A stretch of 64,000 nt of DNA from an uncultured Acetatifactor sp. (GCA_910579755.1 CAJTVB010000011.1:2491-66490); one strand, 5' to 3'; positions 34,634 to 44,132 are shown, counted from the stretch's first letter. Made by a program: numbers and translations. The notes: generated by a model from the sequence alone, not told the origin.

Positions 34634-35083
34634 TTATTGAGCCAGCTCCAAAGCCTTGAGCACCATGGCCTTGCTGGCGTTAAAAGCCGTGGAATTTGCC
34701 TCATAGGCACGGCTTGCATCAATCATATTTGTCATCTCTGTGATAATATTTACATTAGGATATTCCACATACCCATTCTCGTCCGCATCGGGATGAGAAG
34801 GATCATACACCAGATTCATTTCCGTCACATGGTCCTCATAGACTCCATGCACCTTGACACCTGCTCCTGTATAATCCTGGCCGCGGGTCGCCTGTCCAAG
34901 AACCCGCTGAAAGGTATCTCTTCCGCCCTTTTCTTCAAAGGCCACTACCTTTCTACGGTACGGCGTACCGTCTGCCGTCCTCGTGGTGCTGGCATTGGCA
35001 ACATTCTCCGAAATCACGTCCATGCGGTATCTCTGTGCTGTCAGACCTGATGCGTTTATGTTAAATGCCGAAAACATACTCAT
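34634..35083 (-). CDS. flgC: Proximal rod protein FlgC
   Basis: A 149-residue FlgC. It has the rod-protein N-terminal motif SAFNINASGLTAQRYRMDVISENVANASTT and the C-terminal YPNVNIITEMTNMIDASRAYEANSTAFNASKAM. The ATG at 35083 has GGAGG eight bases upstream. A GC-rich hairpin and short direct repeats lie immediately before that site. Confidence 0.96.
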   Translation of the reverse strand: MSMFSAFNINASGLTAQRYRMDVISENVANASTTRTADGTPYRRKVVAFEEKGGRDTFQRVLGQATRGQDYTGAGVKVHGVYEDHVTEMNLVYDPSHPDADENGYVEYPNVNIITEMTNMIDASRAYEANSTAFNASKAMVLKALELAQ

Positions 35084-35098
35084 ACTTTTACCTCCTTG

Positions 35099-35113
35099 CC
35101 CGCCTGCGGCGGG
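35099..35113 (-). promoter_or_regulatory. GC hairpin touching the flgC ribosome binding site
   Basis: CCCGCC and GGCGGG around a TGC loop form a perfect 6-bp GC stem. It ends three bases before the GGAGG of flgC on the transcript. It could limit ribosome access or block exonuclease movement. Confidence 0.6.
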
Positions 35114-35121
35114 TGCCACTT

Positions 35122-35173
35122 CTTTTCTATGCTGCTTTCATGCTTTTATATGCCGCTTCCATGCTTTTATATG
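35122..35173 (-). repeat. 21-bp direct repeats in the flgB-flgC gap
   Basis: On the minus strand CATATAAAAGCATGGAAGCGG (35153-35173) is followed directly by a near-identical CATATAAAAGCATGAAAGCAG copy (35132-35152). A truncated third copy starts CATAGAAAAG (35122-35131). No gene is visible in this 200-bp gap. Confidence 0.85.
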
Positions 35174-35284
35174 CATTTTATGCGTCATACCCGTGCACAT
35201 ACTCTCCGGATCCCAATGCTCCGTTTGCGGACAGGCTTTCCTTCAGAGCGGCAGAATACTCCGCCTCCTCACGGCATTACAGCC

Positions 35285-35674
35285 CTACTTCATCACCATC
35301 TGCAAATTAGTAAATTCCTGCCGAATGGCAGCGATCAGCCCCTGATATTTCAACTGGTTTTCAGCAAACATCACGTTCTCATTGTCCACATCCACATTGT
35401 TTTTATCCAGGCGATAGGAAAAAGCCGCCTGATCTGTGAACACCTTGGCCGAGAGATTCTCTTTTCCCGCATCGGCAACTCTGGCATCCATGGATTTGGA
35501 GAACCCGCTGCCCAGGGCGCTTTTAAGCGTCTCCTCAAAAGACACGTCCTGTCTCTTATAGCCCGGAGTGTCCACATTGGACAGATTGTTGGAGATAACC
35601 TCATGCCGAAGCCAGCTGGCATCGGCAGCTTTATCTAATACATTTACATAATCAAAAACATTTGACTGAAACAT
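35285..35674 (-). CDS. flgB: Proximal rod protein FlgB
   Basis: A 129-residue FlgB with the motif WLRHEVISNNLSNVDTPGYKRQDVSFEETL and a C-terminal rod helix ENQLKYQGLIAAIRQEFTNLQMV. It is the first gene of the fla/che operon. The ATG at 35674 has GGGAG upstream; the longer open frame (ten codons) has no better site. A promoter lies about 60 bp upstream. Confidence 0.95.
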   Translation of the reverse strand: MFQSNVFDYVNVLDKAADASWLRHEVISNNLSNVDTPGYKRQDVSFEETLKSALGSGFSKSMDARVADAGKENLSAKVFTDQAAFSYRLDKNNVDVDNENVMFAENQLKYQGLIAAIRQEFTNLQMVMK

Positions 35675-35731
35675 TTTACTCTCCCTTCTTACATGCAAAA
35701 ACAAGGCAGATACTACAGCCCACCTTATTAC

Positions 35732-35759
35732 ATTATAAATGTTTTCGCCAAAAACACAA
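35732..35759 (-). promoter_or_regulatory. Probable sigma-A promoter of the fla/che operon
   Basis: On the minus strand TTGTGT (35754-35759), a 16-base spacer and a consensus TATAAT (35732-35737) point toward flgB. The -35 is weak (three of six). It lies after the codY terminator, so the operon has its own start. Confidence 0.6.
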
Positions 35760-35835
35760 TAGATTATATGTTTTTTTCTAAAAACTACCTGTTTGCCTGC
35801 GCAGTCAGGCAGGCAAAAAATATCTTCAAACGCAT

Positions 35836-35870
35836 AAAAAGGGACTTATCCTTGCCCGACAAATCCCTTT
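35836..35870 (-). terminator. Terminator after codY
   Basis: On the minus strand AAAGGGATTT pairs with AAGTCCCTTT (one G-T pair) and is followed by TTTTT. It sits about 60 bp past the codY stop and before the flgB promoter. A smaller CCCGGT/ACCGGG stem lies closer to codY. Confidence 0.7.
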
Positions 35871-35930
35871 ACCTCTGCATTCCCCCGCAAATTCCTTTTT
35901 GCGTTTCCCGGTATTCTGACCGGGCCGTAT

Positions 35931-36731
35931 CTACCTATGCTGACCGTGCTGGCTGTTCTGCCGCTTCAGTTCCTCTATTTCGTCAAACACCACATCGTTG
36001 AGTACCTTAATGTAAGTTCCCTTCATCCCTGAAGATCTGGATTCAATGACGCCGGCGCTTTCGAATTTTCTCAGAGCATTGACAATCACCGAACGCGTAA
36101 TACCGACTCTGTCCGCAATCTTACTGGCCACAAGAATCCCTTCCATACCGTTCAATTCATCAAAAATGTGGGTAATCGCCTCCATCTCCGAGAAAGACAA
36201 TGTGCTGATCGCCGATTTGACCACAGCAACCTTGCGGCTCTCCTCTGCACTTTCCTCATTCACGGCACGCAGCATTTCCAATCCCACTACTGTAGTGCCA
36301 TATTCGCAAAGAATGATGTCATCAATATCATACTGCGTGTTGCACTTGTAAATAAACAGCGTTCCCAGTCTCTCGCCGGCTATCTCGATGGGTGTTATGA
36401 TAGCCTGAAATTTTGTGACATCCGTGCTCTCAAAGCCAAGTGTTTCCAGATTCACATTTTCCTTGGTGGACAAAACCCCCAACAGCCTTTCATTCAGCAA
36501 ACTATCGATGAATCCGCCCACATTTTCATCGATCAGCTCCGTGATCGATTCAACTCCATCGGCTTTTCCAACTCCCAGGACCTTTCCTTTGCGGCTGATG
36601 ACCAGCACATTGGAATTCAGGATCTCGCGCATTACCTTGCAGATGTCGTTAAATACCACCTTGCTGGAATTATTGTTGTGCAAAAGCTTGCCAATTTTTC
36701 TGGTCTTATCCAGAAGCTGTACACTACTCAT
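35931..36731 (-). CDS. codY: Global transcription repressor CodY
   Basis: A 266-residue CodY. The N-terminal GAF domain, which senses branched-chain amino acids, begins LLDKTRKIGKLLHNNN. The C-terminal winged helix has the helix-turn-helix ASKIADRVGITRSVIVNALRKFESAGVIESRSSG (about 202-235). In Bacillota CodY with GTP and isoleucine represses nutrient-uptake, motility and virulence genes. The ATG at 36731 has GGAGG upstream. The location between topA and the flagellar operon is common in clostridia. Confidence 0.96.
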   Translation of the reverse strand: MSSVQLLDKTRKIGKLLHNNNSSKVVFNDICKVMREILNSNVLVISRKGKVLGVGKADGVESITELIDENVGGFIDSLLNERLLGVLSTKENVNLETLGFESTDVTKFQAIITPIEIAGERLGTLFIYKCNTQYDIDDIILCEYGTTVVGLEMLRAVNEESAEESRKVAVVKSAISTLSFSEMEAITHIFDELNGMEGILVASKIADRVGITRSVIVNALRKFESAGVIESRSSGMKGTYIKVLNDVVFDEIEELKRQNSQHGQHR

Positions 36732-36804
36732 ACACTTTCCTCCGTTTCGCCGCACCACAACATTCTATGAATATATAAATTTCTTGTGATATTTATTCAA
36801 ACAT

Positions 36805-36833
36805 ATCATAGCACAAACAAAATCAGATTACAA
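36805..36833 (-). promoter_or_regulatory. Probable promoter of codY
   Basis: TTGTAA (36828-36833), a 17-base spacer and TATGAT (36805-36810) on the minus strand, between topA and codY. Both boxes are close to sigma-A consensus. CodY may also be read from topA. Confidence 0.55.
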
Positions 36834-36862
36834 TGCGCAAAACGGCAATTTATTAGTATTTT

Positions 36863-38956
36863 CTAAGATTTATCTGGCAATTCCGGTATGACGTAATATC
36901 CGCAACGTTCCTCCGAGCACACCAGCTTATTTCCCTTCACCAACAGCATGGATCCGCATTTGGGGCATTTCTCATTGGATGGCTTCTGCCAAACCATGAA
37001 ATCACAGTCCGGATTATCAATGCAGCCATAATACCTGCGTCCTTTTTTTGTTTTCTTTGCCACCACATCCTTTCCGCATTTCGGACAGGCTACGCCGATC
37101 TTTTCAAAATAGGGACTGGTGTTGCGGCACTCCGGAAACCCGGGACATGCCAGAAACCGTCCATGAGGCCCATACTTTATCACCATCTGCCTTCCACACA
37201 GCTCGCACACCTCGTCGCTGACCTCGTCAGCAATAGTGACCTCAGCCAAATCCTCCTCCGCCTGCTTTACCGCTTCGTCCAGATCGGGGTAAAAATTGGA
37301 AATAACCGTTTTCCATTTAACGCTTCCTTCCTCCACTCCGTCCAGCAGCGCTTCCATATTAGCGGTAAAATTCACATCCACGATAGACGGGAACGCTTTC
37401 TTCATCATATTGTTTACTACCTCGCCCAGCTCGGTCACGTAAATATTCTTATTCTCCTTGGTCACATACCTCCTGGCCAGAATCGTGGTGATCGTAGGTG
37501 CGTAGGTACTCGGTCTCCCGATCCCCAACTCCTCCAGGGCCCTGACCAAGGATGCCTCCGTATAGTGGGCCGGCGGCTGAGTAAAGTGCTGGACGGGATC
37601 AAACGCCCCAAAGGACAGGCTGCTGTCCTGGTCAAGTCTTCCCGTAAGCGTGTTTTCCTCCTCTTTATCCTCCTCCGAAATATATACGCTCATATATCCC
37701 TCAAACTTCAATTTTGAAGCCGACAGAGTAAACACCTGCTCCTTATTCTGAAGATCCCCGGCCTGTATTTTCACAGAGGTGGTCTCATATTTCGCGGCGC
37801 TCATGCGGCTTGCCAAAAAGCGCTTCCAGATCAGCTGGTACAGCCGGAACAGATCCCTGGGAAGCTCATCCTTCAAAGCTGCCGGAATCCTGTCCAGCCC
37901 CGTAGGCCTGATCGCTTCATGGGCATCCTGGATCTTTTGACCGTTCTTTTTTTCAGCCCCCTTCTCCGCCACATATTCCTCTCCATAATGTGCCTGGATA
38001 TAGTCCTCCGCCATGCGCTGAGCCTCCTCGGAGACCCGGGTGGAGTCCGTACGCAGATAGGTAATCAAGCCTACTGTTCCTTCACCCTTAATATCAACTC
38101 CCTCATAGAGCTGCTGGGCAAGGCGCATGGTCTTTTGGGTGGAAAAATTCAGCGCCTTGCTGGCCTCCTGCTGCAAAGTCGAGGTGGTAAACGGAAGCGG
38201 CGGCTTTTTCAGGCGTTCTCCCCGCTTTACCTCAGCCACCCTGTACTGTGCCCCCTCCAGCGACTGCATAATATCTTCCACCTGTTCTTTACTTTGGATG
38301 GATACTTTTTCCTCTGTAGTGCCGTAATATTTGGCTTTGATAGGCTTTTTCTCCCCCTCAATGTTCAGGGACACCTCCAGGGACCAATATTCCTCCGGAA
38401 TAAAGGCATTAATTTCGTCCTCCCGATCGCAGATTATACGCAGTGCCACCGATTGAACACGTCCCGCGCTGAGTCCCCTCTTGATTTTGGCCCAAAGCAG
38501 GGGAGAAATCCGGTAGCCTACCACCCGGTCCAGAGCCCTGCGGGCCTGCTGGGCATCCACCAGATTCATATTAATCTCACGGGCATTCTTCAAAGACTCC
38601 TTCACCGCATTCTTGGTAATCTCATTGAAAGTGATCCGATAAACCTTTTTGTCCTCCAGCTTCAGCGCGGCAAAAAGATGCCAGGAAATTGCCTCTCCTT
38701 CCCGGTCAGGGTCGGTAGCCAGATAAACCTTCTCCGCCTTCCTGACCTCCCGGCGAAGATTTGCGAGAATATCCCCTTTCCCGCGGATCGTGATATATTT
38801 CGGCTCATAGTCATGCTCCACGTCGATCCCCAGAGAGCTTTTAGGCAGATCCCGCACATGCCCGTTGCTGGCAGCCACTTCATAATTCGACCCCAAAAAC
38901 TTCTTAATGGTCTTCACCTTTGCAGGTGACTCCACAATCACCAGATACTTGGCCAT
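36863..38956 (-). CDS. topA: DNA topoisomerase I
   Basis: A 697-residue type IA topoisomerase that relaxes negative supercoils. The Toprim domain at the N-terminus has VIVESPAKVKTIKKFLG and ATDPDREGEAISWHL. The active-site tyrosine is in GLITYLRTDSTRVS (Tyr300). Three C-terminal zinc ribbons follow (CELCGRQMVIKYGPHGRFLAC, CPKCGKDVVAKK, CPKCGSMLLVKG; roughly 585-690). The start ATG at 38956 (MAKYLVIVES) has AAAGGGG upstream. The frame is open 35 codons further, without support. Confidence 0.97.
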   Translation of the reverse strand: MAKYLVIVESPAKVKTIKKFLGSNYEVAASNGHVRDLPKSSLGIDVEHDYEPKYITIRGKGDILANLRREVRKAEKVYLATDPDREGEAISWHLFAALKLEDKKVYRITFNEITKNAVKESLKNAREINMNLVDAQQARRALDRVVGYRISPLLWAKIKRGLSAGRVQSVALRIICDREDEINAFIPEEYWSLEVSLNIEGEKKPIKAKYYGTTEEKVSIQSKEQVEDIMQSLEGAQYRVAEVKRGERLKKPPLPFTTSTLQQEASKALNFSTQKTMRLAQQLYEGVDIKGEGTVGLITYLRTDSTRVSEEAQRMAEDYIQAHYGEEYVAEKGAEKKNGQKIQDAHEAIRPTGLDRIPAALKDELPRDLFRLYQLIWKRFLASRMSAAKYETTSVKIQAGDLQNKEQVFTLSASKLKFEGYMSVYISEEDKEEENTLTGRLDQDSSLSFGAFDPVQHFTQPPAHYTEASLVRALEELGIGRPSTYAPTITTILARRYVTKENKNIYVTELGEVVNNMMKKAFPSIVDVNFTANMEALLDGVEEGSVKWKTVISNFYPDLDEAVKQAEEDLAEVTIADEVSDEVCELCGRQMVIKYGPHGRFLACPGFPECRNTSPYFEKIGVACPKCGKDVVAKKTKKGRRYYGCIDNPDCDFMVWQKPSNEKCPKCGSMLLVKGNKLVCSEERCGYYVIPELPDKS

Positions 38957-39105
38957 ATTACATTCCCCTTTTCCATTTCTTCTATATATAATATACCCTT
39001 CCCTATGATATACCATCCTTCCCCCACCACGCCGGTCATACCGTGAACCACTATACACCAAAAAATCAGAAGGCGCAAGTTTTTTATAAATTTTAAAAAA
39101 AACAC

Positions 39106-39134
39106 TTGCTTTTTTCTCTGAAATGTATTATTAT
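39106..39134 (+). promoter_or_regulatory. Promoter of tRNA-Glu
   Basis: TTGCTT (39106-39111), a 17-base spacer and TATTAT (39129-39134), about 58 bases before the mature tRNA 5' end. It is AT-rich as expected for a strong stable-RNA promoter. Confidence 0.7.
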
Positions 39135-39191
39135 AAACAAGTGCCGCGGATATAGCGGTAATAAAGAAAATGTGGACAACATTTAATCTAT

Positions 39192-39263
39192 GGCTGATTG
39201 GTCAAGCGGTCAAGACGCCGCCCTCTCACGGCGGAAACAGGGGTTCGATTCCCCTATCAGCTG
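39192..39263 (+). tRNA. tRNA-Glu (anticodon CUC)
   Basis: A full cloverleaf can be drawn. The acceptor GGCTGAT pairs with ATCAGCT (one G-T). The D stem is GTC/GAC, the anticodon stem CCGCC/GGCGG with loop CTCTCAC (anticodon CTC), and the T arm AGGGG TTCGATT CCCCT. The discriminator base is G. The genomic 3' end reads CGA, so CCA must be added. It is the only gene of the topA-polC gap. Confidence 0.93.
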
Positions 39264-39290
39264 CGACTGTTTTTTAACAGCCCAACCCCG

Positions 39291-39337
39291 AAAAGGCTCT
39301 GAATTTCTGATTGAATCAAGAAATTCAGAGCCTTTTT
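39291..39337 (+). terminator. Terminator after tRNA-Glu
   Basis: AAAAGGCTCTGAATTTCT and AGAAATTCAGAGCCTTTTT form a long near-perfect stem with a 10-base loop and a T-run. Confidence 0.9.
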
Positions 39338-39339
39338 GC

Positions 39340-39406
39340 TTTTTAAAAATTTCCACCTGCGCGGTTGGATGCTCTTTGGAGCGTCAGTCGCACAGGCGGA
39401 AATTTT
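39340..39406 (-). terminator. Terminator after polC
   Basis: AAAATTTCCACCTG (39346-39359) pairs with CAGGCGGAAATTTT (39393-39406), one mismatch. On the minus strand it is followed by a T-run. It converges with the tRNA terminator. Confidence 0.7.
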
Positions 39407-39446
39407 CCATTAACATATTCACAGCCGCAGATCTCCTCCGAAAACG

Positions 39447-42400
39447 CTACAGCTGAAAATCAAAAAGGCTTAACTGGTTGGATTCCGGAAGGTCTCCCAA
39501 TAAATTCAACGTGGCCATCATATCCACAACCGTTTTGGAAACCTTTGTCCGTTCCCGGAAATCCTCCTTTGATAAAAACGGTCCGTCCTTTGCCGCTTCC
39601 ACAATGGCGTCGGCGGCCTTGTCCCCCAGACCATCTATACTGCTCAACGAAGGCATCAGCTTATCCCCCACGATCTGAAACGCCCGGGATTTTGCACGGA
39701 AAATATCGATCTGTTCAAATTGGAAGCCTCTGGCATACATTTCCTGCACAATTCTCATATCACCGTAGGCAAGCTCTTCCTTATTAGAAAGGGGCACTGC
39801 CCCCGGCTCCTTGTTGGCCGCCGCATCCATTCTCTTTTTATAGTCCTTCATGACCGTTTCCAGATGAGCCTGGCCCTGACACATAATCTCATAGGAAAAA
39901 GCCTTTGCCCGGATGCTGAAAAAGGCGCCGTAATAGGCAAGGGGATAATGAATTTTACAGTAGGCAATACGCCAGGCCATCATAACATAGGCCGCCGCAT
40001 GAGCCTTGGGAAACATATACTCAATCTTCTGGCAGGACTCCACGTACCACTGGGGCACATCATGGGCCAGCATATCCGCCTTCCACTCATCCCACTGGGC
40101 ACACTTTTTCTTTGCCACCATGCCTTTTCTTACGGCCTCCATGATCTTGAAGGATTTTTCCGACTCCACCCCCATTTGAATCAGATAGGTCATAATATCG
40201 TCACGGGTACAAATAGCCGTAGAAATAGTGGCGGTTCCGCTCATAATCAGATCCTGAGCGTTTCCCAGCCACACGTTGGTGCCATGAGACAGCCCTGATA
40301 TGCGCACCAGATCCGAAAAAGCCTGGGGCTTCGCCTCAATGACCATCTGCATGGCAAAATCCGTTCCGAATTCGGGAATCCCCAGCGCCCCCAGCTTTGT
40401 TCCGCCGATCTGCTCCGGAGTGATGCCCAGGGCATCTGTATTCTGAAAAAGACTCATCACATCCTTGCCGTCCAGGGGAATCGTCAAGGGATCCCTTCCG
40501 GTCAGATCCTGCAGCATACGGATCATGGTAGGATCATCGTGTCCCAGAATATCCAGCTTCAGAAGGTTGTGATCGATTGAATGGTAATCAAAATGCGTAG
40601 TCACCGTATCCGTAGTCATATCGTTGGCCGGATGCTGCACAGGCGTAAAGGAATTGATATCCTGTCCCAGAGGAAGCACCACAATCCCTCCCGGGTGCTG
40701 GCCTGTGCTCCTTCTGACCCCGGTACAGCCCGCAACGATACGATCTATTTCACTATTTCTCTTATGTCGTCCTCTTTCTTCAAAGTAATTTTTCACATAG
40801 CCAAAGGCCGTCTTGTCCGCCAGGGTGGCGATGGTGCCTGCCCGGAAGGTCTGGCCGGCGCCGAAAATCACCTCCGTATACTTATGAGCCTTGGACTGAT
40901 ATTCTCCGGAAAAATTCAAATCGATGTCCGGCTCCTTGTCGCCCTTAAATCCCAAAAAGGTCTCAAAGGGAATGTCAAAGCCTTCCTTATGCAGCATTTC
41001 TCCGCATTGAGGGCACTGCCTGTCCGGCATGTCGATGCCGGCCTTACCGGAGTATGCCTTCACTTCGGGGCTGTCAAAATCCACATAATGGCATTTACTG
41101 CAGTAATAGTGGGGACTCAGAGGATTGACCTCGGTGATGCCCGCCATTGTGGCCACAAAGGAGCTTCCCACGGATCCCCGGGATCCCACCAGATAGCCGT
41201 CCTCCACGGACTTCCATACCAGCTTCTGCGCAATAATATACATCACCGCAAATCCGTTGGTGATAATGGAATGCAGCTCCTTTTCCAACCGGGCCTCCAC
41301 GATTCGGGGAAGCTGCGGTCCATATATCTCATGAGCCTTGTCATAGCAGATCTTCGTCAGAGTCTTGTCGCTGTCTTCGATAACCGGCGGACATTTATCC
41401 GGCCTCACAGGCGCGATAGTCTCTATCATATCCGCTATCAGATTGGTGTTTTTCACTACTACTTCATATGCCTTATCGCTTCCCAGGTAGGAAAATTCCT
41501 CCAGCATCTCCTCCGTGGTGTGCAAAAACAACGGCGCCTGATTGTCCGCATCCTCAAAGCCCTTTCCCGCCATGATTATCCGCCGGTATATTTCGTCCTC
41601 CGGATCCAGAAAATGTACGTCGCAGGTGGCGGCCACCGGCTTGTGAAACTGTTCCCCCAGCTTCACGATCCGCCGGTTGATATTCTGAATATCTTCCATA
41701 GAATTTACAGACCGGATCTTTTCGGAAGCAATCATAAACTGATTGTTCCCGCAGGGCTGTATCTCTAAATAGTCATAAAACCGGACAATCCTTGCAATTT
41801 GCATATCACTCTGCCCATCCAGCAGTGCCCGATACAATTCTCCGGCCTCACAGGCGCTTCCCAAAATCAGTCCTTCCCGGTATTTTTGCACCAGACTCTT
41901 GGGAATCCGGGGATGTCTGCTGAAATAAGTCAGATGGGACTCTGACACCAGCCTGTACAGGTTGACTCTTCCCAAGTCGTTTTTAGCCAAAATAATGGCG
42001 TGATAGGAGGGAAGCTTTTTCACCAGATCCGAGCTGGAAGCTCCCAGTGCATTTACCTGAGACAGGGAATTTACTTCCCGTTCTTCCAGCATTTTTATAA
42101 ATTTCACAAAAATCCATGCGGTGCATTCCGCGTCATCCACAGCCCGATGATGGTTTTCCAGAGAAATGTTCAGAGTCTTCGCCACTGCATCCAGAGTATG
42201 CTTTGACTGTCCCGGCAAAAGCACCCGCGCAATCCCCACCGTATCCACATAGGTGTACTCAGTGGGCAGTCCCTGCCTTCTGGCGTTTTCCATAATAAAG
42301 CTCATATCGAAATTGGCATTATGTGCCACTAATACGCATTCCTTGCTAAATTCCAGGAATCGGGGCAGCACATCCTCGATGAGAGGCGCTTCCATTACCA

Positions 42401-44132
42401 TATCATCCCGTATTCCGGTGAGCTTTTCAATCTCGAAGGGAATTGGCACCCGAGGATTCACAAAGGTTGAAAAGCGATCCACCACCTGTCCCCCGCTGAC
42501 CTTCACCGCTCCGATCTCAATAATGTGGTCATTCACCGGTGAAAACCCTGTAGTCTCTATATCAAAAACCACAAAGTCCTCTTTCAGCCCCTGCCCTTTG
42601 TCTCCCGTAACGATCTCCTTCAGGTCATCCACCAAATAGGCCTCTACACCGTAAATGATTTTAAAGAAGTCCTGCTTATCCGGATTTTCCTCTCCTGCCT
42701 CCTTTCGCTTTTTCTTTTCTTCCTTCCACAAATCCTCCCACACATGATTTGCATCCGTAAAGCTCTGAACCACACCGTGATCTGTGAAAGCTATCGCCTG
42801 ATGCCCCCACTGATATGCTCTCTTTACGATGTCCCTGGCCTCGGAAACGCCGTCCATATCACTCATCTTTGTATGACAGTGCAGTTCCACTCTCCTTTCA
42901 GACGCCGTATCCGCACGGGTAGTGGTAAAATTGGATATGGACTTGATCCCCGCCAAAGAACCAACAGTCAATTCATGGTCGAATTTATCCAGTGTAGCTA
43001 TCCCTTTGATCTTGACATATCCTCCCGGCTTCAGTCTGCCGGTCAGCTCATCCACCTGATTGTTGCGCACGAAGATTTTTACGGTCATGGTATCCGTAAA
43101 ATCCGTCACATCAAACATGAGAATCGATTTTTCGTTCCGGATCTCCCTTTTATCCAGCTTCAAAATCTTTCCCCGGATAACCACCTCGCCCATTTCGCCG
43201 ATAATATCTTCGATGGCGATAGCATCCTCCTCAAAATCACGTCCGTAGATCACATCGGGATTATCGGATTGCTTCAGAGAACGAGAATATTCTCCTCTGC
43301 CGCGGAATTCTCCCTTGCGGAAGCCGCTCCTGCCTGCATCTCCCCGGCCCGAATCTCCCTTTCCCGAAAAGCTTTTCGTACTTCCGAAAGACTGCTGCTG
43401 ACCTTCGCCCTTTTTTTCCGGCCCAGATTGAACCTCCTGCCCCGGCATTCTCTGTCTGGCTCCGTCCCCGTTCTGGAGCGAAACAACTCCAACACTTTCA
43501 CGTCTTCCATTTTCAGCCGATGCTTTATCCTCATGTCCCTCATTCTGGGATGCCCGCATCCGACGATATATTTCGTTTACCTTCAGCTGGATCTTCCTCT
43601 CATCCTCTTCCGCAAACCTGCCTGTGGAGGCCTCCCGATAGTCCACTCTGATCCCCACCTTCAGGCCGCACCGCTCCACCAGTATTTTTTCCAGCACCCG
43701 CACCAGCTCCGCTTCCTTACTATGATTCAGAACCGTGTCATCGATAAGAAGGGTCACCTGTTCCGGATCGGGATAAGAAATATCCGCAGTTCGAAACGCA
43801 TTGTATTCTATATGACTGTATTCCCGCAGTTCTGCCAGAATACTTTCGCCATAAACCTCCATCAAATTTTCAGGAGTATACTGAGAGGAAAGCTCAAACC
43901 GTTCCAAAATTCTGACCGTCAGTGCAGCTCCTGAAAAAAGCTGACGTCGGATCTCCTTTTCCGCCGTCCAGATATCCTCCTTTAAAATCAGCCGGGTACT
44001 GAACAGGTACACTGTCAGCCTGTCCTTCTGCTTTGTCACAGACACCCTTTCCACCTTTGCCTGCTCCAGCTTATCATGCAGGTTTCCCTTAATATCCAGT
44101 GTGGGAAATACTTCAAAAAAAGATTTCGTCAT
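39447..44132 (-). CDS. polC: DNA polymerase III alpha subunit, PolC type
   Basis: A 1561-residue PolC, the main replicative polymerase of low-GC Gram-positive bacteria. Domains in order: an N-terminal region (1-195); a Gly/Arg/Lys/Gln-rich linker (about 195-295); an OB fold (about 315-400); and a PHP domain from RRVELHCHTKMSDMDG (414). The 3'-5' proofreading exonuclease is inserted in the PHP domain (DFVVFDIETTGFSP, about 519). The palm, fingers and duplex-binding parts follow, with the catalytic GDKEPDIDLNF. The linker is longer and more repetitive than I expect. The gene begins eight bases after the ispG stop. Confidence 0.98.
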   Translation of the reverse strand: MTKSFFEVFPTLDIKGNLHDKLEQAKVERVSVTKQKDRLTVYLFSTRLILKEDIWTAEKEIRRQLFSGAALTVRILERFELSSQYTPENLMEVYGESILAELREYSHIEYNAFRTADISYPDPEQVTLLIDDTVLNHSKEAELVRVLEKILVERCGLKVGIRVDYREASTGRFAEEDERKIQLKVNEIYRRMRASQNEGHEDKASAENGRRESVGVVSLQNGDGARQRMPGQEVQSGPEKKGEGQQQSFGSTKSFSGKGDSGRGDAGRSGFRKGEFRGRGEYSRSLKQSDNPDVIYGRDFEEDAIAIEDIIGEMGEVVIRGKILKLDKREIRNEKSILMFDVTDFTDTMTVKIFVRNNQVDELTGRLKPGGYVKIKGIATLDKFDHELTVGSLAGIKSISNFTTTRADTASERRVELHCHTKMSDMDGVSEARDIVKRAYQWGHQAIAFTDHGVVQSFTDANHVWEDLWKEEKKKRKEAGEENPDKQDFFKIIYGVEAYLVDDLKEIVTGDKGQGLKEDFVVFDIETTGFSPVNDHIIEIGAVKVSGGQVVDRFSTFVNPRVPIPFEIEKLTGIRDDMVMEAPLIEDVLPRFLEFSKECVLVAHNANFDMSFIMENARRQGLPTEYTYVDTVGIARVLLPGQSKHTLDAVAKTLNISLENHHRAVDDAECTAWIFVKFIKMLEEREVNSLSQVNALGASSSDLVKKLPSYHAIILAKNDLGRVNLYRLVSESHLTYFSRHPRIPKSLVQKYREGLILGSACEAGELYRALLDGQSDMQIARIVRFYDYLEIQPCGNNQFMIASEKIRSVNSMEDIQNINRRIVKLGEQFHKPVAATCDVHFLDPEDEIYRRIIMAGKGFEDADNQAPLFLHTTEEMLEEFSYLGSDKAYEVVVKNTNLIADMIETIAPVRPDKCPPVIEDSDKTLTKICYDKAHEIYGPQLPRIVEARLEKELHSIITNGFAVMYIIAQKLVWKSVEDGYLVGSRGSVGSSFVATMAGITEVNPLSPHYYCSKCHYVDFDSPEVKAYSGKAGIDMPDRQCPQCGEMLHKEGFDIPFETFLGFKGDKEPDIDLNFSGEYQSKAHKYTEVIFGAGQTFRAGTIATLADKTAFGYVKNYFEERGRHKRNSEIDRIVAGCTGVRRSTGQHPGGIVVLPLGQDINSFTPVQHPANDMTTDTVTTHFDYHSIDHNLLKLDILGHDDPTMIRMLQDLTGRDPLTIPLDGKDVMSLFQNTDALGITPEQIGGTKLGALGIPEFGTDFAMQMVIEAKPQAFSDLVRISGLSHGTNVWLGNAQDLIMSGTATISTAICTRDDIMTYLIQMGVESEKSFKIMEAVRKGMVAKKKCAQWDEWKADMLAHDVPQWYVESCQKIEYMFPKAHAAAYVMMAWRIAYCKIHYPLAYYGAFFSIRAKAFSYEIMCQGQAHLETVMKDYKKRMDAAANKEPGAVPLSNKEELAYGDMRIVQEMYARGFQFEQIDIFRAKSRAFQIVGDKLMPSLSSIDGLGDKAADAIVEAAKDGPFLSKEDFRERTKVSKTVVDMMATLNLLGDLPESNQLSLFDFQL

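Noticed and set aside
35122..35173. CRISPR-like direct repeats in the flgB-flgC gap
   Set aside because: Only two full copies, directly adjacent, no spacers and no cas genes.
35798..35820. CCTGCGCAGTCAGG-type stem before the flgB promoter as a terminator
   Set aside because: The T-run lies on the wrong side for the minus strand; the nearby AAAGGGA stem is the better codY terminator.
36840..36862. CodY-box-like sequence AATCTTAGAAAATA upstream of codY
   Set aside because: It is made by the topA stop codon region and matches the 15-base consensus poorly.
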